This document shows positions 45,735 to 54,799 of a stretch of 64,000 bases of DNA, in pieces. The stretch is taken from positions 304,487-368,486 of the forward strand of contig CAWJEX010000017.1 of NCBI GenBank assembly GCA_963841995.1, given 5' to 3'. The first letter of the stretch is position 1; each line of letters opens with the position of its first letter. The notes below the pieces were generated by a model, which saw only the letters and a program-made list of their open reading frames with translations, was not told the origin of the DNA and ran no database searches. A program made the position numbers and the translations under genes. The DNA comes from DATDPM01 sp963841995 (GTDB lineage Bacteria > Pseudomonadota > Alphaproteobacteria > DATDPM01).

Positions 45735-46924
45735 TGCGTCGCCAGTTTCGAGTCCTGTCACGCGCCGTTGTTTTTAGCGCGCTTTTCTTTCTTGCGGCTT
45801 GCGCCGCACCCGCACCGCCGCCCGAAAAACTGACGCTCGACGAAGCACGCTTCACCGATCTGACCGGCTGGGGCGACGATCGTCAGGCGGAAGCGCTGGC
45901 GGCGTTCTTACGCTCCTGTCCAGCCCTCGACCAGACCGGCGCGTCCAACTCAGACAAAGAAATTCCCGATATCGGATTCGGTTCCCGCGCCGATTGGCAC
46001 ACTGCCTGTGCCGATGCGAAATCGGTTACGCCCGGCGACGATGCCGCGGCCCGCGCCTTCTTCGAACAGCGGTTCCGGGTGTTCCAAGCTTCGAATAACG
46101 GTCAAGCCCAGGGGCTCTTCACCGGCTATTACGTGCCGGAACTCAAAGGCTCGCTCCACAAGAGCCCGCAATTCCACGTGCCGCTCTATCGCGTGCCGGA
46201 CGATCTGATCACCGCCGATCTCGGACTCTTTCGCGATGACTGGAAGGGCATCCATATCGCCGGAAAAATCGAGAAGAACAAATTCCGCCCTTACGAGGAT
46301 CGCGCGGCCATCGACAACGGTGCGTTGGCGGGGCGCAATCTCGAAATCGTTTACGTGGACGATCCGATCGACGCGTTCTTTTTGCACATCCAGGGATCGG
46401 GCCGCATTGCGCTCGATGACGGTGGTGCGATGAATATTGGCTACGGCGCTTCGAACGGAAGGCAATATGTGGCGATCGGCAAGGAGTTGGTTGCCCGCGG
46501 TACGCTGACGAAAGACGACGTCACCATGCAATCGATCCGCGCCTGGCTCGAAACTCATCCCAACGATGCCCAAGCGATTATGGATTCGAATCCCTCTTAC
46601 GTGTTCTTCCGGGAAATCAAAGGCGATTTCCCCCTGGGCGCCGAAGGTGTGGCGCTCACCCCTGAACGCAGCCTGGCGGTCGATCACCGCTTCATTCCCT
46701 ATGGCGTTCCGGTCTGGCTCGATGCCGGCGATCCGATGGAAAGCTATAAGCCGCTGCGGCGATTGATGGTGGCACAGGATACCGGCGGCGCCATCACCGG
46801 GCCGGTGCGCGGCGATATTTTCTTCGGCTTCGGCAAAGAAGCGGCGGATCGCGCCGGCGTGATGAAACAGCCCGGACATTATTATCTGCTTCTCCCCAAA
46901 CCGGCGGCGGTCGCGGAGAACTGA
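45734..46924 (+). CDS. mltA: Membrane-bound lytic murein transglycosylase A
   Basis: A lytic transglycosylase lipoprotein (396 aa) that cleaves peptidoglycan glycan strands. A signal peptide ends in the lipobox LAAC. The MltA domain (GLFTGYYVPELKG, then VDDPIDAFFLHIQGSGRI) is followed by a 3D domain with catalytic aspartates in AQDTGGAITGPVRGDIFFG. It is translationally coupled to the Tim44-like gene by a TGATG overlap, and an Smr gene follows after 7 bases. Confidence 0.96.
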   Translation: MRRQFRVLSRAVVFSALFFLAACAAPAPPPEKLTLDEARFTDLTGWGDDRQAEALAAFLRSCPALDQTGASNSDKEIPDIGFGSRADWHTACADAKSVTPGDDAAARAFFEQRFRVFQASNNGQAQGLFTGYYVPELKGSLHKSPQFHVPLYRVPDDLITADLGLFRDDWKGIHIAGKIEKNKFRPYEDRAAIDNGALAGRNLEIVYVDDPIDAFFLHIQGSGRIALDDGGAMNIGYGASNGRQYVAIGKELVARGTLTKDDVTMQSIRAWLETHPNDAQAIMDSNPSYVFFREIKGDFPLGAEGVALTPERSLAVDHRFIPYGVPVWLDAGDPMESYKPLRRLMVAQDTGGAITGPVRGDIFFGFGKEAADRAGVMKQPGHYYLLLPKPAAVAEN

Positions 46925-46931
46925 GGGACTC

Positions 46932-47504
46932 ATGACCGGCGGGGGGAACAGCAGGGGAAAAAGCGTAGACGACTCTTCATTGTGGGAACGCGTCGCAAGA
47001 GAGATCGCGCCTTTGCCGGGCAAGAAGCGGCGCAAGCTCGCCAAAGCGGTTGCGATAAAGCCAAAAACGGCAAAGCCGGAAAGGAAGATTCCTGCGGCCT
47101 TACCGGCAAAGCCCGTCAAGCCGGCCGCCCCCAAACCCTTACCGTCACTTTCTCATAGCCATGCGCCGGGGCTCGATGCCCGGAGCTTCGATAAGCTGAA
47201 GCGCGGGCAGCGCGCGATCGATGCCCGGCTCGATCTTCATGGGTTTACCTTAGAGGCCGCCCATGACGCGCTCATCCGGTTCATCGAAAACGCTGCCGCG
47301 CGCGATTTGCGCGCCCTTCTGGTGATTACCGGCAAGGGCGGGCGAGGAATGGAGGATGGGATGCCGCGAGCGTCTTTGCGCGACTCGGTGCCGCGCTGGC
47401 TCAACGAACCCAACTTACGCAAACACTTGCTCGCCTTCACCCCGGCCCACGCCAAACATGGCGGCGGCGGCGCGCTCTATGTGCTGCTGAAACGGAAGCG
47501 TTAG
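46932..47504 (+). CDS. Smr-domain protein
   Basis: A 190-residue protein with a Lys/Pro-rich N-terminal tail and a C-terminal Smr domain (about 90-190): LDLHGFTLEAAHDAL, then VITGKGGRG and HGGGGALYVLLKRKR. Smr domains, first seen in MutS2, are nucleases or structure-specific DNA/RNA binders. Homologues in this position between mltA and hslU are common in alphaproteobacteria. Its stop overlaps the hslU stop on the other strand by three bases. Confidence 0.92.
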   Translation: MTGGGNSRGKSVDDSSLWERVAREIAPLPGKKRRKLAKAVAIKPKTAKPERKIPAALPAKPVKPAAPKPLPSLSHSHAPGLDARSFDKLKRGQRAIDARLDLHGFTLEAAHDALIRFIENAAARDLRALLVITGKGGRGMEDGMPRASLRDSVPRWLNEPNLRKHLLAFTPAHAKHGGGGALYVLLKRKR

Positions 47505-48817
47505 AGAATGAACTTGCTCAGATCAGAGTCTTTGGCCAGTACGCCGACTTGCTCGCGGACATATTTGGCGTCGATGGTGATCTTGGTGCCCGGCTTATCC
47601 GTCGCTGTGAAGCTGATTTCTTCCAGGAGCCGCTCCATCACCGTGTGCAGCCGCCGCGCCCCGATATTTTCGATGTTCTGATTGATCTCGGCCGCCAAGG
47701 TCGCGATCTCCTCCACCGCATCGTCGGCGAAAGTGAGCGAAACCTCTTCGGTTTCGAGCAGCGCTTTATATTGACGGAGCAGGTTGTTCTCCGGCTCGCG
47801 TAGGATCCGCACGAAATCGTCGCGGGTGAGCGCCTTCAATTCGACACGAATGGGAAGCCGGCCTTGAAGCTCCGGCAGCAGATCGGAGGGCTTTGCGTAA
47901 TGGAACGCGCCCGACGCGATAAACAGAATATGGTCGGTCTTGACCGCGCCATGCTTGGTCGCAACCGTTGTGCCCTCGATCAGCGGCAGCAAATCGCGTT
48001 GCACGCCCTCCCGGCTCACATCGGCGCCGATGCGTTGATCGGAACGCGCGCTGATTTTGTCGATCTCGTCGATGAAGACGATCGCATTTTGTTCGACATT
48101 GAAGAGCGCCTCGCGAGTGACTTTCTCTTGATCGAGGAGCTTGTCGCTTTCTTCGGCGATCAGCACTTTCATCGCGTCGGCGACGGTCATGCGTTTCGCC
48201 TTCTGGGCGCCGCCCATGGCCTTGCCCAGCATGTCGCTCAAATTGATCATGCCCATGCTGGTGCCGGGCGCTCCGGGAATTTCGAAAGTCGGCAGCGACT
48301 GGGAAAAATTCTCCGTCACCTGAATCTCGATATCCTTGTCGGCGAGTTCGCCGGCGCGCAGCATGCGGCGGAACTTGACCCGGGTTTCGCCGCCGGCGGT
48401 ATCGCCCACCAGCGCGTCCAGTACCCGCTCTTCCGCTCGGTTTTCGGCCTTCGCCGCCACATCCTTCCGGGCGCGTTCCTTGGTCATGGTAAGTGCGATC
48501 TCGACCAGATCGCGGATGATGCTTTCCACGTCGCGGCCGACATAGCCGACCTCGGTGAATTTGGTGGCCTCGACTTTCAGGAACGGCGCATCGGCCAACC
48601 GCGCGAGCCTTCGCGCGATTTCGGTTTTGCCCACGCCGGTCGGGCCGATCATCAGAATATTCTTCGGCAAGACTTCTTCGCGCAATTCAGCGGGAAGCTG
48701 CTGGCGCCGCCAGCGATTGCGTAGGGCGATCGCCACGGCGCGCTTCGCGTCGTGCTGGCCGACAATGAAGCGGTCGAGCTCGGAGACGATTTCCCGCGGG
48801 CTGAAGGAACTAGTCAA
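47501..48817 (-). CDS. hslU: ATP-dependent protease ATPase subunit HslU
   Basis: An AAA+ unfoldase (438 aa) that feeds substrates to HslV. It begins TSSFSPREIVSELDRFIVGQ, has Walker A GPTGVGKT at 58-65, the family I domain and sensor regions, and ends VGVLAKDSDLSKFIL. The start is TTG 48817, two bases after the hslV stop, with GAGAAG upstream. The frame extending to 49093 reads through hslV and is not coding. hslVU is one transcription unit. Confidence 0.96.
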   Translation of the reverse strand: MTSSFSPREIVSELDRFIVGQHDAKRAVAIALRNRWRRQQLPAELREEVLPKNILMIGPTGVGKTEIARRLARLADAPFLKVEATKFTEVGYVGRDVESIIRDLVEIALTMTKERARKDVAAKAENRAEERVLDALVGDTAGGETRVKFRRMLRAGELADKDIEIQVTENFSQSLPTFEIPGAPGTSMGMINLSDMLGKAMGGAQKAKRMTVADAMKVLIAEESDKLLDQEKVTREALFNVEQNAIVFIDEIDKISARSDQRIGADVSREGVQRDLLPLIEGTTVATKHGAVKTDHILFIASGAFHYAKPSDLLPELQGRLPIRVELKALTRDDFVRILREPENNLLRQYKALLETEEVSLTFADDAVEEIATLAAEINQNIENIGARRLHTVMERLLEEISFTATDKPGTKITIDAKYVREQVGVLAKDSDLSKFIL

Positions 48818-48819
48818 TT

Positions 48820-49362
48820 TTATAGCTTCTCGATGATGACGTTGTTGTTGGTATAGACGCAAACTTGGGCGGCAATCTCCATGGCCCGGCGCGCGATCGT
48901 CTCGGCATCGAAATTGTCGAGCGGCAGAAGCGCCCGGGCGGCGGAAAGCGCGTAATTGCCGCCGGAACCGATGCCGATCAGCGCATCCTCGGGCTCCAGC
49001 ACGTCGCCGGTGCCGGTCAAGACCAGGGAAACCGATTTGTCGGCAACCGCCATCATGGCTTCCAGCCGGCGCAAGTAACGGTCGGTCCGCCAATCCTTGG
49101 CGAGTTCGACGCAGGCCCGGGTCAACTGGCCGGGATGCTGCTCAAGCTTGGCTTCCAGCCGTTCGAACAAGGTCAGCGCGTCGGCGGTGGCTCCGGCAAA
49201 TCCGGCGATCACCGACCCGTCGCCCAGCCGCCGCACCTTGCGGGCGTTCGATTTGATGATGGTCTGGCCCAAGGTGACCTGCCCGTCGCCGGCAACCACG
49301 ACCTGCCCGCCCTTGCGGACCGAGAGGATGGTGGTGCCGTGCCAAAGCTCATTCGATGTCAT
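48820..49362 (-). CDS. hslV: ATP-dependent protease peptidase subunit HslV
   Basis: A proteasome-like threonine peptidase (180 aa) that forms a double hexamer capped by HslU. The catalytic N-terminal Thr, exposed after processing, is Thr10 in HGTTILSV, giving a nine-residue propeptide. AGDGQVTLGQTIIK and GSGGNYALSAARAL are typical. Divergent from hisB; the 221 bases between (49363-49583) should hold both promoters, but no clear -35/-10 pair stands out. Confidence 0.97.
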   Translation of the reverse strand: MTSNELWHGTTILSVRKGGQVVVAGDGQVTLGQTIIKSNARKVRRLGDGSVIAGFAGATADALTLFERLEAKLEQHPGQLTRACVELAKDWRTDRYLRRLEAMMAVADKSVSLVLTGTGDVLEPEDALIGIGSGGNYALSAARALLPLDNFDAETIARRAMEIAAQVCVYTNNNVIIEKL

Positions 49363-49583
49363 GGTAGATCCGGGCCCTGAGGCTAAAAGAATGGGGGCTA
49401 AGAGAATGCGGGCTGAAGGAGCGGCGGCGAAAAGAACGGCAGCTTATGTGGGTTTGGCCTAAGGTTCCGTCAAGGTTTGCCGGGGTTTAGAGGCCCGGAG
49501 CACTCTCCCGCCAGTGGCATATCCAGGCGCTTCCTGGTACAAACGCGGCGCGGGCAGGCGTCTGAAATCCCGCGGAGAAAGCG

Positions 49584-50183
49584 ATGCGCAAGGCGCAGAT
49601 CGAGCGCAATACCAAGGAAACCAAGATCAAAGTCGGCGTCAATTTGGACGGCCGGGGCGAATCCCATATTTCGACCGGGATCGGCTTTCTCGATCACATG
49701 CTGGAGCAGCTGTCGCGCCACAGCCTGATCGACATCGACTTGGAGGCCAAAGGCGATCTCCATATCGATTTCCACCACACCACCGAGGATACCGGGATTG
49801 CCATCGGCGAAGCGGTCTCGAAGGCGCTGGGCGACCGCAAGGGGATCATGCGTTACGGCTCGGCGCTGTCGCCGATGGACGAAACCTTGACCCGGGTGGC
49901 GCTGGATGCCTCGAACCGGCCCTATCTGATTTGGAAGGTGGCGTTCAGCCGCGGCAAGCTCGGCGAAATGGACACCGAACTATTCAAGGAATGGTTCCAG
50001 GCCTTTTCCCAAAGCGCCGGGGTGACGCTTCACATCGAAACGCTTTACGGCGAAAACAATCACCACATCGTCGAGTCTTGTTTCAAAGGGCTGGCCCGGT
50101 CGCTGCGCGCCGCGATAACCGTCGATCCGCGCCGCTCGGACGCCATCCCGTCAACCAAGGGAACGCTGGGCGGCTCGCTCTAG
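49584..50183 (+). CDS. hisB: Imidazoleglycerol-phosphate dehydratase
   Basis: Dehydrates imidazole glycerol phosphate in histidine synthesis (199 aa, single-function form). Two metal-binding His clusters are visible, FHHTTED and ENNHHIVES, plus GFLDHMLEQLSRH. First gene of the block hisB-DUF2628-hisH-hisA-hisF-hisE, all in the same direction with small gaps or overlaps. Confidence 0.98.
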   Translation: MRKAQIERNTKETKIKVGVNLDGRGESHISTGIGFLDHMLEQLSRHSLIDIDLEAKGDLHIDFHHTTEDTGIAIGEAVSKALGDRKGIMRYGSALSPMDETLTRVALDASNRPYLIWKVAFSRGKLGEMDTELFKEWFQAFSQSAGVTLHIETLYGENNHHIVESCFKGLARSLRAAITVDPRRSDAIPSTKGTLGGSL

Positions 50184-50196
50184 ATAGTTTTCCATC

Positions 50197-50589
50197 ATGT
50201 TCACACGTATTTACACCGTTCACTTGGGGCCCGCTTCGGCGGTATTGCGGCCGCGCGCCGTCGTGCTGGTGAAGGAAGGATTTTGCTGGCCCGCTTTTTT
50301 GTTCAACGTCGTTTGGGCGCTGTTCAAGGGATTGTGGCTCACCGCCATCGTTTTGTTGCTCGCGCAAATCATCGTGCAGACCGGCGCCCAGGCCCTCGGG
50401 CTGTCCCAGGAAGCGCAGAGCATCGTGACCTTCGGATTCTTCGTTCTGGTCGGGCTGTTTGCGAATGATCTGCGGCGATTTGAGCTTGAGCGCCGCGGCT
50501 ATCGCGAAGTCGGCGTCATCGCCGCATCCCATCTGAGCGCAGCCGAGCAGCGCGCCTTCGAGCGGATCCCCGCTTTGGCGGCTGCATGA
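50197..50589 (+). CDS. DUF2628 membrane protein embedded in the his operon
   Basis: A 130-residue protein. The core is a DUF2628-type domain with about three membrane segments (FCWPAFLFNVVWALFKGLW, then a long hydrophobic helix, then FFVLVGLFAND). It ends in a soluble tail. It lies 13 bases after hisB and its stop overlaps hisH (ATGA). The same insertion between hisB and hisH is seen in other alphaproteobacteria. It has no known histidine-related activity; its function is unknown. Confidence 0.85.
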   Translation: MFTRIYTVHLGPASAVLRPRAVVLVKEGFCWPAFLFNVVWALFKGLWLTAIVLLLAQIIVQTGAQALGLSQEAQSIVTFGFFVLVGLFANDLRRFELERRGYREVGVIAASHLSAAEQRAFERIPALAAA

Positions 50590-51224
50590 CCATCGCCGTC
50601 ATCGATTACGGTTCCGGAAACCTTCATTCGGCGGCCAAAGCGATCGAATTGGCCGCGCGCGAAAACGGCGAGACGGTTTCGGTCACCAGCGATGCGAACG
50701 CGCTGAAAGATGCCAAGCGGATCGTGCTGCCGGGGGTTGGAGCCTTTGCCGATTGCAAGCGCGGGCTAACATCCCTTCCGGGCATGATCGAGGCTCTCGA
50801 TAAAGAAGTGATCAAAAACGGCAAGCCGTTCCTGGGTATATGCGTCGGCATGCAGCTGATGGCCGAGCGCGGCTTGGAGGACGGCGTGCATGAGGGCTTG
50901 GGCTGGATCAAAGGCGAGGTGCGGAAACTCACGCCCTCGGACCCGACGCTCAAAATTCCCCATATGGGCTGGAACGATCTGCAAATGACGTCGAAGCGCC
51001 ATCCATTGTTCAAGGGTTTGGAGCCCGGCAGCGACGCCTATTTCGTTCACAGCTATCACCTCGTCTGCAAGAACGAGCGCGACGTGCTGGCCGAAACCGA
51101 TTACGGCGGGAGTGTTGCCGCGGTGATCGGCCGGGACAATATGGCGGGCACCCAATTTCATCCCGAGAAAAGCCAGGCGGTGGGATTGACGCTCATCGCC
51201 AACTTCCTCGCCTGGAATCCATAG
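50586..51224 (+). CDS. hisH: Imidazole glycerol phosphate synthase, glutaminase subunit HisH
   Basis: A class I glutamine amidotransferase (212 aa) that supplies ammonia to HisF. The catalytic triad is Cys in LGICVGMQL and His-Glu in GTQFHPEKSQ. Start IAVIDYGSGNLHS is standard. Overlaps the DUF2628 gene by four bases. Confidence 0.97.
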   Translation: MTIAVIDYGSGNLHSAAKAIELAARENGETVSVTSDANALKDAKRIVLPGVGAFADCKRGLTSLPGMIEALDKEVIKNGKPFLGICVGMQLMAERGLEDGVHEGLGWIKGEVRKLTPSDPTLKIPHMGWNDLQMTSKRHPLFKGLEPGSDAYFVHSYHLVCKNERDVLAETDYGGSVAAVIGRDNMAGTQFHPEKSQAVGLTLIANFLAWNP

Positions 51225-51242
51225 TCAGTTCATGACCGATCC

Positions 51243-51962
51243 GTGATTTTCTTTCCGGCCATCGATCTTAAAGACGGCAAATGCGTGCGGCTGTGGCGGG
51301 GCGATATGAGCCGCGCCACGGTCTTCAACGACGATCCGCCGGCCCAGGCCCGGGAATTCGCGTCCGCCGGCTGCGAATGGCTTCACGTCGTCGATCTCGA
51401 CGGCGCCTTCGCCGGAAAGCCGATGAACGCAAAGGCGGTCGATGGAATTCTGGCGGCGGTTTCGGTTCCGGTGCAATTGGGCGGCGGCATTCGCGATCTC
51501 GCCATGATCGACTCCTGGCTGTCGCGGGGAATAGCGCGGGTGGTGCTCGGAACACTCGCCTTGCGGGCGCCGCAGATCGTCCGCGATGCCTGCAAGAAAT
51601 TTCCGGGAAAAATCGCCATCGGGATCGATGCCAAAGCCGGCCGGGTCGCGGTCGAGGGCTGGGCGGAGGCGAGTGAAATGACCGTTCTCGACCTTGCCCG
51701 GAAGTTCGAAGATTCCGGGGCGGCGGCGATCATTCACACCGATATCGAGCGCGACGGAACACTGTCGGGCCCTAATATCGGGGCGACCAAAGACTTGGCC
51801 GCCAGGCTCTCGATCCCGGTCATCGCCTCGGGCGGTGTTGCCTCGATCGACGACATCAAGGCGCTAAAGAATGCCGGTAATATCGCCGGTGTGATCGTCG
51901 GCCGCGCCCTTTACGACGGCAAAGTCGAGCTGAAGCTTGCTCTGCAGGTGCTAAAATCCTGA
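51243..51962 (+). CDS. hisA: ProFAR isomerase HisA
   Basis: A TIM-barrel isomerase (239 aa) that converts ProFAR to PRFAR. FPAIDLKDGKCVRLWRGD at the N-terminus carries the first catalytic Asp, HTDIERDGT the second, and ASGGVASIDDI binds phosphate. GTG start at 51243. One base separates it from hisF. Confidence 0.97.
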   Translation: MIFFPAIDLKDGKCVRLWRGDMSRATVFNDDPPAQAREFASAGCEWLHVVDLDGAFAGKPMNAKAVDGILAAVSVPVQLGGGIRDLAMIDSWLSRGIARVVLGTLALRAPQIVRDACKKFPGKIAIGIDAKAGRVAVEGWAEASEMTVLDLARKFEDSGAAAIIHTDIERDGTLSGPNIGATKDLAARLSIPVIASGGVASIDDIKALKNAGNIAGVIVGRALYDGKVELKLALQVLKS

Positions 51963-51963
51963 C

Positions 51964-52734
51964 ATGCTGAAAATGCGGATCATCCCCTGTCTCGACGTCA
52001 AGGGTGGGCGCACCGTCAAGGGGATCAATTTCGTAGGTCTGCAGGATGCCGGCGACCCGGTCGAGCAGGCGCGGGTTTACGACTCGCAAGGTGCCGACGA
52101 GCTTTGCTTTCTCGACATCACCGCCAGCCATGAAAACCGTGACACGCTCTTTGACGTCGTCATGAATACCGCCGAGCAATGTTTCATGCCGCTCACCGTC
52201 GGCGGCGGTGTCCGCAGCGTCGATGACATGTTCAAGCTTTTGCGCTGCGGTGCCGACAAGGTTTCCATCAACACCGCAGCCATCGCCCATCCCGAATTGG
52301 TGAAGCAGGGTGCGGAAAAATTCGGCAGCCAATGCATCGTGGTGGCGATCGACGCGAAATCGGTGGCCCCGGGACGGTGGGAAATCTTCACCCACGGCGG
52401 ACGCAACCGGACGGGCAAAGAGGCGGTCGCCTGGGCAAAGCAAGTGGTGGAACTGGGTGCCGGGGAAATCCTGCTTACCTCCATGGACCGGGACGGCACC
52501 AAGAAGGGATTCGATATCCCGTTAACGCGCGCGGTCGCCGATGCGGTGCCGGTGCCGGTGATCGCCTCGGGCGGTGTCGGCACCCTCGATCACATGGTGG
52601 CGGGAATTAGAGAAGGGCATGCGACGGCGGTTCTTGCCGCGTCGATCTTTCATTTCGGCGAATTCACGATTGCGCAGGCCAAAGAGCATATGCGCAAAGC
52701 CGGCATTGCCGTGCGCGGACCCGCTAAGCCATGA
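51964..52734 (+). CDS. hisF: Imidazole glycerol phosphate synthase, cyclase subunit HisF
   Basis: A TIM-barrel cyclase (256 aa) that uses HisH-derived ammonia to make IGP and AICAR, the latter being a PurH substrate. RIIPCLDVKGGRTVKGINF with catalytic Asp11-type residue, LTVGGGVRS, LLTSMDRDGTKKG and IASGGVGTLDH are all present. Confidence 0.98.
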   Translation: MLKMRIIPCLDVKGGRTVKGINFVGLQDAGDPVEQARVYDSQGADELCFLDITASHENRDTLFDVVMNTAEQCFMPLTVGGGVRSVDDMFKLLRCGADKVSINTAAIAHPELVKQGAEKFGSQCIVVAIDAKSVAPGRWEIFTHGGRNRTGKEAVAWAKQVVELGAGEILLTSMDRDGTKKGFDIPLTRAVADAVPVPVIASGGVGTLDHMVAGIREGHATAVLAASIFHFGEFTIAQAKEHMRKAGIAVRGPAKP

Positions 52735-52799
52735 CGGGCGGTAACAGGGAGCGGGGAATTCTGGTAGGTTGAATGGATGAGCGACAGCGGATTTATCGC

Positions 52800-53123
52800 A
52801 TGAGCGAAGCGGGCATTATCGAGCGTCTGTTTGCCGTGATTGCGGCGCGGCGCGGCACGCCGCCCGACCAATCCTACACGGCGGGCCTGCTCGCCAAAGA
52901 TGTCGACGAAGTCGCGCGGAAATTGGGCGAAGAGGCGGTCGAAACCATGATCGCCGCGGTACGGGAGCCCCGCGAGGCTGCCGTCCGGGAAAGTGCAGAC
53001 CTTCTCTATCACCTTCTTGTCCTATGGGCGCGGCTTGGGATCACGCCGGAAGACGTCGCCGCCGAGCTGAAACGCCGGGAAGGAACTTCCGGCCATGAAG
53101 AGAAAAGATCACGGGGAAAATAG
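52800..53123 (+). CDS. hisE: Phosphoribosyl-ATP pyrophosphatase
   Basis: Hydrolyses PR-ATP to PR-AMP in the second step of histidine synthesis (107 aa from ATG 52800, 116 aa from ATG 52773). LAKDVDEVARKLGEEAVETMIAAV and RESADLLYHLLVLWARLGI are the MazG-like helices with metal-binding Glu and Asp. The later start matches the usual family N-terminus; the earlier one has GGTAGG upstream. Last his gene of the block, followed after 27 bases by a HIT gene. Confidence 0.94.
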   Translation: MSEAGIIERLFAVIAARRGTPPDQSYTAGLLAKDVDEVARKLGEEAVETMIAAVREPREAAVRESADLLYHLLVLWARLGITPEDVAAELKRREGTSGHEEKRSRGK

Positions 53124-53150
53124 AGGCGCGGGGAAACAAGGGGGGCGGCT

Positions 53151-53516
53151 ATGACCTATGACGACAACAATGCGTTCGCCAAGATTCTTCGCGGCGAAAT
53201 CCCGAGCAAAAAAGTTTACGAGGATCAGTGGGCGCTGGCCTTCCATGACATCCGGCCGCAGGCCATGGTTCACGTACTGGTCATTCCGAAGGGTAAATAC
53301 GTCTCGATGGACGACTTCAGCGCCAAGGCCTCGGCGGACGAGATCGCGGGATTTTTCCGCGCCGTCGGCGAAGTTGCCCGGAAACTTGAACTGCCCTCCA
53401 AGGGCTACCGGATACTGGCCAATCAAGGGCGCGACGGCGGCCAGGAGGTCCCTCATTTCCATATTCATATTTTCGGCGGTCAGCGCCTCGGCCCGATGCT
53501 CTCGCGGCTCGATTGA
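53151..53516 (+). CDS. HIT-family hydrolase (HinT-like)
   Basis: A 121-residue histidine-triad protein. The triad is HFHIHIF near the C-terminus, with the N-terminal NAFAKILRGEIPSKKVYED and VLVIPKGKYVS typical of HinT, a purine nucleoside phosphoramidase. A HIT gene after hisE is common in alphaproteobacteria. Confidence 0.94.
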   Translation: MTYDDNNAFAKILRGEIPSKKVYEDQWALAFHDIRPQAMVHVLVIPKGKYVSMDDFSAKASADEIAGFFRAVGEVARKLELPSKGYRILANQGRDGGQEVPHFHIHIFGGQRLGPMLSRLD

Positions 53517-53671
53517 CCCTAAATCACAACCCGGCCACAGCTTCGGTCAGTTAACCATTGCTGCCGATTCCCGCGTGCGAATGCCGCAATCCTCCGCTTG
53601 CGCAGGAAGACGCGCCTGCCCACGTGTATGCAGGTGTTGAAAGATTTTTCATGATGCCGTTGGGAGGGATC

Positions 53672-54028
53672 ATGTTGCGCATTTCCGGATTTCTTGTGGC
53701 GCTATTGCTGGCCTTAAGCTTAAGCCTGCCCGCTTCGGCCCGTGGCCGGGTGTTCGTCGGTATCGGGGTGGGACCGGTATTTCCGTTTTACGATCCTTGG
53801 TATTACCCGCCTTACGCTTATTATCCTTATCCGCCGCCGGCTTATTACCCGCCGCCGCCGCCCGCTTATTACCCACCGACTTACGCCCCGGCTGCGCCGG
53901 TCGCGGCAGCGCCGTCGGCCAATTGCACGCGGTTCACGGGCGATGCCACCAGCGACGATAGCGGTAAGCCGTTTTATGGCGTCGCCTGCATGCAGGCGGA
54001 CGGCAAGTGGCACATCGTCGATAACTGA
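53672..54028 (+). CDS. Small secreted Tyr/Pro-rich protein, paralogue 1
   Basis: A 118-residue protein with a signal peptide (MLRISGFLVALLLALSLSLP, then ASA). A Tyr/Pro-rich tract (about 42-78) of repeated YYPP units follows. A conserved C-terminal block of about 30 residues contains Cys in NCTRF and ACMQADGKWHIV. ATG 53672 has GGGAGGG seven bases upstream, so earlier in-frame starts are rejected. The paired Cys could form a disulfide in the periplasm or outside. Function unknown; the low-complexity tract suggests an envelope or surface role. The next gene is a paralogue. Confidence 0.8.
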   Translation: MLRISGFLVALLLALSLSLPASARGRVFVGIGVGPVFPFYDPWYYPPYAYYPYPPPAYYPPPPPAYYPPTYAPAAPVAAAPSANCTRFTGDATSDDSGKPFYGVACMQADGKWHIVDN

Positions 54029-54275
54029 GCCGCCGGCGGGCGCATCGGCAGCGGCAGGCCAAATGCGCCGCGCGAAATCGCGGTCGCCTAAGATCTGAGC
54101 GACTTTTTATCGGAGCAATCATTAGACGTTCGAACTTCGCCGAATTCGAGGCCCGTCGTTCACGGGTTGTGACGAGCACAAGCTCTGCCCAAATAACATT
54201 TCATGAACAAGTGACCTTTCATGAATTGGCACGCAGTTTCGCAGCGCCCTTGCGGCGGTGCGCGGGAGGTACGGA

Positions 54276-54692
54276 ATGAAAAAATCAGTGGCGACGCCCA
54301 TCCGAAATTGGGGGCGAACTTGCGGGTTTCTGGCGGCGCTGGCGGCCGGCTTAGCGCTCAGCGCTCCGGCCAATGCCGATTCGCACGGCCACGGCGGCTT
54401 TCACCACGATCATTTTCACGGCCGGGGGTTCCTCGGCTTCGGGGGCTTCGGTCCGTTCTGGCCCTATTACGATCCCTACTTCTACCCCTACCCGGCTTAT
54501 AACGGCCCGCCCTATTATTACGGCCCGCCCTATTACCCGGCGCCTTACGCTGCACCTGCGCCGGCAGCCATCTCGCCCCAAGTCAATTGCATCAAATTCA
54601 ACGGCGACGCGACGAATGACCAAACCGGCCAACCGTTTTATGGCACCGCTTGCATGCAGGCCGACGGCAAGTGGCACATTGTCGGGAATTGA
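54276..54692 (+). CDS. Small secreted Tyr/Pro-rich protein, paralogue 2
   Basis: A 138-residue relative of the preceding gene. A signal peptide ends about residue 34 (SAPANA). Then come a His/Gly-rich stretch (HGHGGFHHDHFHGRG), a Tyr/Pro tract, and the same C-terminal block (NCIKF, GQPFYG, ACMQADGKWHIV). The His-rich segment could bind metal ions. ATG 54276 has GGAGG upstream. Tandem duplication is evident from the shared ends with diverged middles. 247 bases without a gene separate the two, showing no clear terminator. Confidence 0.8.
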   Translation: MKKSVATPIRNWGRTCGFLAALAAGLALSAPANADSHGHGGFHHDHFHGRGFLGFGGFGPFWPYYDPYFYPYPAYNGPPYYYGPPYYPAPYAAPAPAAISPQVNCIKFNGDATNDQTGQPFYGTACMQADGKWHIVGN

Positions 54693-54799
54693 GTTCCGGC
54701 ATTTAGGAATTTAGGCTTGCGGCGGTAAGCAGCTACCTTCATGATTATCCCGATGAACCGTGGCCAGGTAGGCCATGGCCAGGGAAGAGCCGCTTATTC

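Noticed and set aside
47864..48724. Plus-strand frame opposite hslU
   Set aside because: Shadow of the HslU coding sequence; the minus strand has all AAA+ motifs.
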